Shown one piece after another: positions 17,600-22,807 of a DNA stretch of 29,425 bases (position 1 is its first letter; the number at the start of each line of letters is the position of its first letter). A model generated the notes under the pieces. The model had not been told where the DNA came from. It did no database searches and worked only from the letters and a program-made list of their open reading frames with translations. This stretch comes from a virus. The DNA is taken from IMG/VR virus record IMGVR_UViG_3300037245_000923, positions 1 through 29,425 of that record. One strand, 5' to 3'. The position numbers were made by a program, and so were the translations under genes.

Positions 17600-17615
17600 G
17601 GTTTAAATTCAAACC
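17600..17615. promoter_or_regulatory. Near-palindrome upstream of early operon, operator candidate
   Basis: GGTTTAAATTCAAACC is palindromic at 14 of 16 positions. It ends 20 bases before the first early ATG at 17636, where a repressor or RNA hairpin could act. No matching second copy was found nearby, so binding is only suggested. Confidence 0.35.
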
Positions 17616-17635
17616 TTTACAAAACTTAGCAGCTA

Positions 17636-18001
17636 ATGACACAAATAAAAAGGAATTGCGACGAATGCAAAAAGGAATATTCCGCAGACAGCCGAAACAC
17701 AAAACGCGGATGGGGTTTATGTTGCTCTAAAAGTTGCGCGGCAAAGAAACGCGAGAAAAGCAAACCAGGCTACGACCCCTCCCGCGTCGCTGCAAACAAT
17801 ACCAAAAGAGCAATTATGAAAGAAGAAGCTTATGAACGTGGCGCAAATAGATTCGCAAAGAAACGCGGATTCCCTTCGTATAAAGATATGCAAGAAAGCG
17901 AAGGAATGAACGACGAAATGAGCGTCTCCCTTTCTATTTGCGATATTTGCGAATTAAGAGCCGACTATTGTAGGTGCGGCGGCGATGGATTATATGACTA
18001 A
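17636..18001 (+). CDS. Zinc-finger protein, first early gene
   Basis: 121 residues. An N-terminal four-Cys cluster CDECKKEY (C8 and C11) and CCSKSCAAKK (about residues 29-38) forms a treble-clef/zinc-ribbon module, followed by a Lys/Arg-rich helix. A second Cys group CDICELRADYCRCGG (about 101-115) ends the protein. Such proteins are usually DNA- or RNA-binding. As the first gene downstream of the divergent region it may regulate phage or host transcription; that is inference. Confidence 0.65.
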   Translation: MTQIKRNCDECKKEYSADSRNTKRGWGLCCSKSCAAKKREKSKPGYDPSRVAANNTKRAIMKEEAYERGANRFAKKRGFPSYKDMQESEGMNDEMSVSLSICDICELRADYCRCGGDGLYD

Positions 18002-18019
18002 CACTTTTATTTTATTATC

Positions 18020-18316
18020 ATGACAGAAGAAAAGCAAAAATCTGAGTTTGTAGTTTTTAAAAAATGGTTTACTTTCCGCACTTGTTCAAAATGTGCCGGA
18101 ACTGGACGCGAGGAAACACCGCTTCGACATTTAACATTTGTCAAGGATTGTCCTGCCTGTTTTGGTACAGGACAATTAACATTTGCAACAACAGAAGAAG
18201 TGCCGCTTGCTGAAGCGTTGTCTGAACTTCCTGGCATTACTATTTATAAAGACACAATAATAAATGTGAAAGCACCTTTAGGAAAATTCGACTTGGATAA
18301 TCAATCAACTATTTAA
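18020..18316 (+). CDS. DnaJ-type zinc-finger protein
   Basis: 98 residues. Two CxxCxGxG motifs, CSKCAGTG (about residues 22-29) and CPACFGTG (about 45-52), form one DnaJ-like zinc site, here without a J domain. The C-terminal part is acidic. Such stand-alone fingers are frequent in phages and may bind RNA or unfolded protein; the role is unknown. A degraded relative lies at 18707-18928. Confidence 0.72.
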   Translation: MTEEKQKSEFVVFKKWFTFRTCSKCAGTGREETPLRHLTFVKDCPACFGTGQLTFATTEEVPLAEALSELPGITIYKDTIINVKAPLGKFDLDNQSTI

Positions 18317-18339
18317 TCAATCACTTTATAAATTCAATT

Positions 18340-18720
18340 ATGACAAATTTTGACGTAGTTAAAAAACTAATTGGCGAAGTCCGCCCCGTTGGTGAATCCA
18401 ACGAAGACGAAAGTAGACTTAAGAACCTTGGAGTCTTATGTGAATTGTTCGACCAGATTCATACTGAAATTGATTCAATTGCTTATGACTTTGAAGCCTC
18501 TCATGAAGCTTCTATAAAAAAAGCTTGCGAACTTGCAAACAAACAATTGAACAAGTTTTCTGACCCTGAAGGAAACGCCGCTTATCTTTTTGAAGTTCTT
18601 TCAAGTCTCAGGCATAATAATGTAGAATTTGGGCTTGATTCACAAAGTAGACGAATATTGCGCCTTGACTCTAAGGAATGGGATTCAATCAATAAAGCCT
18701 TGTCTCATGCCAGAAAATAA
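18340..18720 (+). CDS. Hypothetical early protein
   Basis: 126 residues, acidic and helical (MTNFDVVKKLIGEVRPVGES...). No domain recognised. The spacing of 23 bases from the previous gene, with an AATTATG-type leader, fits the early operon style. Its end overlaps the damaged DnaJ-finger reading frame. Confidence 0.55.
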   Translation: MTNFDVVKKLIGEVRPVGESNEDESRLKNLGVLCELFDQIHTEIDSIAYDFEASHEASIKKACELANKQLNKFSDPEGNAAYLFEVLSSLRHNNVEFGLDSQSRRILRLDSKEWDSINKALSHARK

Positions 18721-18928
18721 AGAAGTACACTTTTGAATTAAGAAGGAAACATTCACTTTTCGACTTTGTTCTAAATGCTCAGGACGCGGAAAGAAAGCAA
18801 GGAAAAGGGGTGGTCATGTATTTACAGACCCTTGTGTAACTTGTCGCGGAACCGGAAAAGAAAAGACTATTCATTCAACTGAAGTTTCACTTATGGAAGC
18901 TTTGAAGGAATTAAACCTTATTAAATAA
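18707..18928 (+). pseudogene. DnaJ-type zinc-finger ORF with in-frame TGA
   Basis: From ATG at 18707 the frame reads MPENKEVHF, then TGA at 18734-18736, then IKKETFTFRLCSKCSGRGKK and a second motif CVTCRGTG, ending MEALKELNLIK at 18928. Without the TGA this is a 73-residue relative of the gene at 18020, with the same two CxxCxGxG motifs. Coding quality after the stop is intact, so damage is recent, or translation restarts at the ATT right after the TGA (18737), or the TGA is read through. Other genes here use TGA as a normal stop, so general recoding is unlikely. Confidence 0.6.
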
Positions 18929-18934
18929 TCAATC

Positions 18935-19111
18935 ATGCCAAAAAATAAATACTATTACCGTGTCATTTCGGGAATTGAAAGTTCACTAAACAACCAACTT
19001 GAAAGACATCTTTCTGAAGGTTGGGAAATAGCCGGACAAGCTTCAGCGCATTACCACGGAACACCAACGAACGCGGCCTATATCTATTTACCAATTCGTA
19101 AAAAGATTTAA
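18935..19111 (+). CDS. Small DUF1737-like protein
   Basis: 58 residues, MPKNKYYYRVISGIESSLNN..., with LERHLSEGWEIAGQA in the middle. The pattern of a beta strand, helix, then 'L..GW' and a terminal strand is that of small DUF1737-like proteins. It is intact and follows the damaged zinc-finger frame by six bases. Function unknown. The ORF at 21361 in the cassette island shows the same fold pattern. Confidence 0.55.
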   Translation: MPKNKYYYRVISGIESSLNNQLERHLSEGWEIAGQASAHYHGTPTNAAYIYLPIRKKI

Positions 19112-19113
19112 CT

Positions 19114-19287
19114 ATGTCAAAAAACAATATCATCAACGTCAAGACTGAACAGGAAGTTAAGGTCAACTTCAGCAAGGCTTGTGAAGACAATTTCACAACT
19201 CCAAGCAATGAATTGTATAAATTCATTCGTCAGTATATTAAACGCAATCAAAGCAAAGCTATTCCATTAAACCAGTTAAGGAAATGA
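19114..19287 (+). CDS. Small putative DNA-binding protein (RHH-like)
   Basis: 57 residues, MSKNNIINVKTEQEVKVNFS..., with strand-like residues followed by TTPSNELYKFIRQYIKRN. This resembles the strand-helix-helix layout of small ribbon-helix-helix regulators, but the evidence is limited to pattern. Its stop TGA overlaps the ATG of the HNH gene (ATGA), so expression is coupled. Confidence 0.5.
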   Translation: MSKNNIINVKTEQEVKVNFSKACEDNFTTPSNELYKFIRQYIKRNQSKAIPLNQLRK

Positions 19288-19721
19288 AAATCAAACCTAC
19301 AAGGATTTGCGCCCGTAAAGGATGCGCAACCGAATTCAAACTTTATAAATCAACTGATAAACATTGTTCCGGTGAATGTTTTTGGCTAGACCAGAACGAC
19401 AAACCAAAAGAAAATAAGATTCAAGCGCCGATTCGACAACACTCGGAAAAAAGGAAGTCTGAATCACATCTTTATTCCAAAAAGCGCAAGACCTTTCTTC
19501 TGAAGCCTGAAAACAAATACTGTCCAGTCGCAAGCCATATCTTCAATCAGGTTCAGCTTTGTGCTGAAGTACACCATAAAGCCGGACGCAAAGGAAAGCT
19601 TTTAAATTATGTTCCCTTATGGCTTGCAGTTTGCCGCGATGGACACAACTGGATTCACGACAATCCGAAAGAAGCTTATCAACTTGGTTTTCTTATTCGT
19701 TCGACAACTGTCAATCTTTAG
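19284..19721 (+). CDS. HNH endonuclease, NinG-like
   Basis: 145 residues. An N-terminal zinc knuckle with C9, C14, C28 and C32 precedes a basic linker and an HNH core: EVHHKAGRKGK (H97, H98) and VCRDGHNWIHDNP (H121, H125). The zinc knuckle plus HNH arrangement is that of NinG/Rap-like phage recombination nucleases, which resolve branched DNA. It lies in the operon that also holds the annealing protein and exonuclease, supporting a recombination role. A generic phage HNH nuclease is the alternative. Confidence 0.72.
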   Translation: MKIKPTRICARKGCATEFKLYKSTDKHCSGECFWLDQNDKPKENKIQAPIRQHSEKRKSESHLYSKKRKTFLLKPENKYCPVASHIFNQVQLCAEVHHKAGRKGKLLNYVPLWLAVCRDGHNWIHDNPKEAYQLGFLIRSTTVNL

Positions 19722-19742
19722 TTTAATTTTATACTGTTTTTG

Positions 19743-19773
19743 TTTGGTAATTCAATTTATTAGTTTAATTTTG
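19743..19773 (+). promoter_or_regulatory. Bacteroidota-type promoter (copy 1)
   Basis: A -33 TTTG at 19743-19746, a 19-base spacer and a -7 TAATTTTG at 19766-19773 match the Bacteroidota consensus exactly. The ATG at 19798 lies 24 bases downstream. About 40 bases including the -7 element and its downstream flank (GTACTAATCAATTAATAATT) recur almost identically at 23571-23613. Confidence 0.78.
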
Positions 19774-19797
19774 TACTAATCAATTAATAATTTAATC

Positions 19798-20043
19798 ATG
19801 AAAACTTATCAAATTTTCCTACACGACTGCATTTCAAAAAAAGTTGAAAAAATCGAAAACCTTAAAGGCGAAGAACAGGAACTAAAAGAACGCCTTCTTG
19901 AATTACAGAAAGGATATTGCGAAGACGAAAAACCTTCGCACATTGAAAAGAAAGTAACGAGCCAGGGAATGCTATTAAACGTTTGCTTTGCAACTTCATA
20001 TTCAGATTTCTCCTACGGCGCTGTACTATCAGTAATAAAATAA
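19798..20043 (+). CDS. Hypothetical early protein
   Basis: 81 residues with a charged, coiled-coil-like middle (KVEKIENLKGEEQELKERL, about residues 15-33) and a hydrophobic C-terminal strand. It is the first gene after promoter copy 1. No family recognised. Confidence 0.55.
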   Translation: MKTYQIFLHDCISKKVEKIENLKGEEQELKERLLELQKGYCEDEKPSHIEKKVTSQGMLLNVCFATSYSDFSYGAVLSVIK

Positions 20044-20050
20044 ATCAACA

Positions 20051-20074
20051 GCCGGAAGCGATTAAGCTTTCGGC
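20051..20074 (+). terminator. Hairpin after 19798-20043, possible attenuator
   Basis: Nine-base arms GCCGGAAGC and GCTTTCGGC (one G-T pair) around a six-base loop. Only CTTT follows, so the U run is poor. It may attenuate the short transcript from promoter copy 1, or stabilise RNA ends. Confidence 0.45.
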
Positions 20075-20090
20075 CTTTACATTCTCAATT

Positions 20091-20345
20091 ATGCGTTATT
20101 CATTAAGAAATCAAAACAAAATCAAGAACGCCTTTGGTGACAAATTTCTTCGAAGGCTAACAGCTTCCCTTGAATCAACTTTTGAAGATTGCACCATTGA
20201 AGAACTTGACGTTCAAGAAAACATTCAGCCTTACCCTATCTTATGCGTTCACGACGCCAGCCATATCGCCGGAATGATTCTTTTCTATGTCGTCAGCAAA
20301 ACGCTTGACGTTTACAATTTAGCTTTTAAAGAAACCATTAATTAA
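20091..20345 (+). CDS. Hypothetical early protein
   Basis: 84 residues from ATG at 20091 (MRYSLRNQNKIKNAFGDKFL). The frame is open further upstream but would overlap the previous gene and the hairpin, so the internal ATG with its AATTATG leader is chosen. It has a hydrophobic stretch (IAGMILFYVVSKTL, about residues 61-74). No family recognised. Confidence 0.5.
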   Translation: MRYSLRNQNKIKNAFGDKFLRRLTASLESTFEDCTIEELDVQENIQPYPILCVHDASHIAGMILFYVVSKTLDVYNLAFKETIN

Positions 20346-20350
20346 ATATC

Positions 20351-20653
20351 ATGAAAACACTTTCAGAAATGTCAACTGGTCATCTAATCATCGAAGCAAT
20401 TATTTTGTTTGTGGTTATCATTGCGGCTTTTTACATATTGTATTCATTCTTTTGTATATCTAATTGGTTTAATCAAACCAAGACTGGCCGGATAGAATCA
20501 GAACTTCACGCCCGCGACAGATACGCAGCCACCGAAAGACTAATGAACGAAATCAATGCTGGAAAATGCAATCATTCACGAACTTATATTAAAGTCAGAT
20601 TTGGACATTCGTTAATAAAATGCTGCGATTGCAGAAAGATAATTTCAATATAA
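20351..20653 (+). CDS. Membrane protein with C-terminal Cys motif
   Basis: 100 residues. One strong transmembrane helix (IIEAIILFVVIIAAFYILYS, residues 13-32) is followed by a charged region and a Cys/His group (CNHSRTYIKVRFGHSLIKCC, about 73-92, then DCRK) that may bind zinc. An inner-membrane early protein with a cytoplasmic metal site; its role is unknown. Confidence 0.58.
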   Translation: MKTLSEMSTGHLIIEAIILFVVIIAAFYILYSFFCISNWFNQTKTGRIESELHARDRYAATERLMNEINAGKCNHSRTYIKVRFGHSLIKCCDCRKIISI

Positions 20654-20667
20654 TAAAATTCAATCAA

Positions 20668-21309
20668 ATGAGAAAAGGAACCTATTTTACAAAGAAAGAA
20701 CTTGAAATGTTCAACAGCCAAACGCCTATTTTTAGTGGGCAGCAAATGAAAATTATCAACCGGAAAACGCCGGAATCAGAAGTTGAAATCAAAGCGGACA
20801 AGAACGGCTTCAAATACAAGTCAGTAAAAGCCGCTTACATGAAAGCTTTATTAATGTTAGTCACTGGCGGCAATTTCAGTTTTGAGATTAAAGAACAAAT
20901 CTTTTTATCTTCCGCTAAAGAAATAAAAGTAACGGGAACACTGACTATTTTTTCTAACGGCAAAGCATTTATTCGAGAACAGAACGGAAAGGCAGAATCT
21001 AATATACCAGAAGCCAACGCCTTTAAAGCGGCAACAAGCGATTGTGAAAAAAAATGTATGTCTGAATTTGGTTTCTGTTGGGACATTTACGGACAAGAAC
21101 ACGCCGAAAAGAAAAAGGAAGAACAGCCGGAACCAGACCACAAAGAAAAAAAGAAGCTCGAGAAACTTGAACACTTCCTAAATGAAGCCGTCAGCATTGA
21201 AGAAATTACGCATAACTATAATATTCATTTGAAGTCTTCGCCAGAATCAGAACATTCAAAAGCAATCCTGAAAAAACACATGGAACGTCTTGGATTTACT
21301 GAAGCTTAA
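20668..21309 (+). CDS. Rad52-like single-strand annealing protein
   Basis: 213 residues from ATG at 20668 (MRKGTYFTKKELEMFNS); an ATG at 20620 is open but overlaps the preceding gene. The core contains YKSVKAAYMKALLMLVTGGN (about residues 50-69), FSFEIKEQIFLSSAKEIKVT, and the diagnostic helix ANAFKAATSDCEKKCMSEFG (about 116-135) followed by FCWDIYGQ. This is the pattern of Rad52/Sak-type phage annealing proteins that bind single strands and pair homologous DNA. An acidic/basic linker and a small C-terminal helical domain follow. The likely partner is the exonuclease at 24307. The last codons overlap the first element of the cassette island. Confidence 0.75.
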   Translation: MRKGTYFTKKELEMFNSQTPIFSGQQMKIINRKTPESEVEIKADKNGFKYKSVKAAYMKALLMLVTGGNFSFEIKEQIFLSSAKEIKVTGTLTIFSNGKAFIREQNGKAESNIPEANAFKAATSDCEKKCMSEFGFCWDIYGQEHAEKKKEEQPEPDHKEKKKLEKLEHFLNEAVSIEEITHNYNIHLKSSPESEHSKAILKKHMERLGFTEA

Positions 21310-21360
21310 CGACTTGTAAACGGAGTTTGAAATTAAAGAAGTAATTTAAAAATAAGAATT

Positions 21361-21534
21361 ATGTACAAAGAAGTAAAGGTGATAAATGTCACAGACGAAG
21401 ATGATTTTACGAAGAAAGTAAACGAATTGCTAGATTTGGGATGGTGTATATTAAGCACTGATATTGGATTTGTAAATGATAGCCGATATGACTATTGCAG
21501 TTCACATCTAGCAATTATGGCGCTGCCAAAATAA
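21361..21534 (+). CDS. 57-aa ORF in module A
   Basis: MYKEVKVINVTDEDDFTKKV... with NELLDLGWCILSTDIGF, then a terminal strand IMALPK. The strand-helix-GW-strand pattern is like DUF1737-type proteins and like the gene at 18935. It fills loop 1 of module A, where module B carries the methyltransferase. The leader AAGAATTATG is a normal AT-rich start for this phage. Confidence 0.55.
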   Translation: MYKEVKVINVTDEDDFTKKVNELLDLGWCILSTDIGFVNDSRYDYCSSHLAIMALPK

Positions 21535-21568
21535 TTCTTGTTTTTAAATGACGAGAGTTAATTTAAAA

Positions 21569-21792
21569 CTTAGAGGGAGCAATTAAGCACCGCTCCAAAT
21601 TCGGTTTACACATTGTTCAATGTCGTTAATGTAACGGTAAAGCACTGAAGCCCTCTAAGGTTGCACGGGCGTTCAATCTCATGGTATTTCGAGAATGTCG
21701 GAATCTGTTTTTTAAATTTCTTATTTAAAAATAGCGACATGTAGAAATGAACTGCACGGAGTTCTTACGCAGTGGAGTTAATGAGATTGAAC
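21569..21792 (+). ncRNA. Structured non-coding core of module A
   Basis: The gap 21535-21893 has no gene. Stems visible: P1, nine perfect pairs (21569-21577 with 21651-21659); D2 with the right end, 12 perfect pairs (21671-21682 with 21781-21792); inside it ATTTC (21686-21690) with GAAAT, and ATGTC (21695-21699) with GACAT, capped by an AT-rich hairpin (TTTTTTAAAT with ATTTAAAAA). D1-right-end pairing crosses P1, so a pseudoknot is possible. Module B keeps the same stems with different bases. RNA is one explanation; folded DNA at a recombination site is the other. Confidence 0.5.
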
Positions 21793-21893
21793 GGTGCCGT
21801 GTAAACGGAGTTTATATTTTACGAAGAGATTTTTATTCTTAAAGCGAAGCGTGGGATTCTTAAAATCCTTAAATATTTTGAAAAAATATACTT

Positions 21894-22595
21894 ATGAATA
21901 TACTAGAATTATTTGCAGGATCAAGAAGTTTAGGAAACGAAGCTGACAAGCTAGGTCATAACGTTTTCTCGGTAGATTGGACTAAATATAATAAGATCGA
22001 TCTTGCGATTGATATTGAGTATTTAACAAAAGAACAAATACCATTTATTCCTGATGCTGTATGGGCAAGCCCTGATTGTACTACTTATAGTATTGCTGCT
22101 TGTAGTACTCACAGAACTAATACCAAGGATCCTAAAAGTGAGTATGCTATCAAATGTGATCGAGTTAATCAACATTGGATTGCATTGATAAAGGAATGGA
22201 TTGGCATCAATCCGAATATGGTTTTCTTTATTGAGAATCCACGGGGAATGTTAAGACACATGGAATGGATGCAAGAGTTTAAAAGACATACTATCTGGTA
22301 TTGCCAGTATGGAGATGATCGAGCAAAGCCGACTGATATTTGGACAAATAGTAATAATTGGCAACCACGCCCAATGTGCAAGAATTACAAATATGATACA
22401 CAAGGGAATATTATTAACAGGCACTGCCACCACGAAAGTGCAAGGCGCGGAGCTAAAACAGGAACACAGGGTAAGAAAGGAAGTTATAGTAGAAGTAAGA
22501 TTCCAAGTGAGTTGTGTATTGAAATCCTAAATACTTTTGAAAAAAGTATAGCGCGAGGGGGCTTTAAGAATAAAAATATCGGGAGTAAAATGTAA
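21894..22595 (+). CDS. Cytosine methyltransferase-like protein
   Basis: 233 residues. Motif I LELFAGSRS (5-13) binds the methyl donor; the motif IV equivalent reads ASPDCTTYS (58-66), with C62 as presumed nucleophile but P-D-C in place of the usual P-C; ENPRG (114-118) replaces motif VI ENV; CQYGDDRAKPTDIWTN (137-152) matches motif VIII of phage C5-type enzymes. It is short for a C5 methyltransferase and lacks an obvious target-recognition domain, though 160-233 is basic and holds Cys and His. By eye its codon use differs from its operon neighbours (more AGA, ATA and GAT). It sits in loop 1 of module B with a seven-pair AT hairpin (21873-21889) just before the ATG. Host-restriction evasion is likely; it could also be inactive. 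Confidence 0.8.
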   Translation: MNILELFAGSRSLGNEADKLGHNVFSVDWTKYNKIDLAIDIEYLTKEQIPFIPDAVWASPDCTTYSIAACSTHRTNTKDPKSEYAIKCDRVNQHWIALIKEWIGINPNMVFFIENPRGMLRHMEWMQEFKRHTIWYCQYGDDRAKPTDIWTNSNNWQPRPMCKNYKYDTQGNIINRHCHHESARRGAKTGTQGKKGSYSRSKIPSELCIEILNTFEKSIARGGFKNKNIGSKM

Positions 22596-22597
22596 AG

Positions 22598-22807
22598 TTG
22601 AAGGGAACCAGTTGTGCTGCCGCTAAATTCGGTTTACACTGTGTTAGATTCAGTTGACTCACGAGCATAGTGCTGCTACCCTTCAAGGTTACACGGCACC
22701 GTTAGATTCAATGGTATTTCGGGAATGTCAGAATCTGAAATTATTTCGTGTAATTTTAGTGACATGGAGAAATAGACGAACCCTTCAGTGAGTCAATTGA
22801 ATCTAAC
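22598..22807 (+). ncRNA. Structured non-coding core of module B
   Basis: The gap 22596-23032 has no gene; its first half is this core. P1 pairs TTGAAGGG (22598-22605) with CCCTTCAA (22679-22686). D2 (22701-22712) pairs perfectly with 22796-22807. Inside are ATTTC/GAAAT, ATGTC/GACAT and a hairpin AAATTA...TAATTTT. Compared with module A, the P1 and D2 stems have changed on both strands, while unpaired stretches such as GGTATTTCG and GAATCTG are conserved. This is the signature of selected base pairing. Confidence 0.5.

Larger units (their letters stand above)
21311..21792 (+). mobile_element. Cassette-like module A (with 57-aa ORF)
   Basis: First of three abutting modules. Order: left end GACTTGTAA (21311-21319); arm TGTAAACGGAGTTT (21315-21328); loop 1 with the 57-aa ORF; P1 5' arm (21569-21577); AAATTCGGTTTACAC (21597-21611), which pairs with the first arm; D1 GTTCAATGTCGTTAAT (21615-21630); P1 3' arm (21651-21659); TTGCACGGGC, which can pair with the left end with one mismatch and a bulge; D2 GTTCAATCTCAT (21671-21682); loop 2 with nested hairpins; right end GAGTTAATGAGATTGAAC (21775-21792), complementary to D2 over 12 bases and largely to D1. 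Module B starts at the next base. Confidence 0.6.
21793..22807 (+). mobile_element. Cassette-like module B (with methyltransferase)
   Basis: Second module. Left end GGTGCCGTGTAA (21793-21804) and right end ATTGAATCTAAC (22796-22807). Their joined reverse complement is found inside as one continuous 24-base block at 22689-22712, matching at every position. A second, longer imperfect copy lies at 22625-22662: AAATTCGGTTTACAC pairs with GTGTAAACGGAGTTT (21799-21813), and GTTAGATTCAGTTGACTCAC (22643-22662) pairs with the full right end (22788-22807) over 20 bases with one G-T. Loop 1 holds the methyltransferase; loop 2 holds the hairpin domain shared with module A. Confidence 0.65.

Noticed and set aside
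18734-18736. Phage-wide TGA recoding to tryptophan
   Set aside because: Other convincing genes end in TGA, often as ATGA overlaps (for example 25311-25314), and no other ORF needs read-through.
19983-20090. Longer N-terminus for the gene ending at 20345
   Set aside because: It would overlap the preceding gene by 61 bases and include the hairpin; ATG at 20091 has the usual leader.
21661-21682. tRNA T-arm-like GTTCAATCTC
   Set aside because: No acceptor, D or anticodon arms can be built around it; the match is explained by the D2 box of module A.
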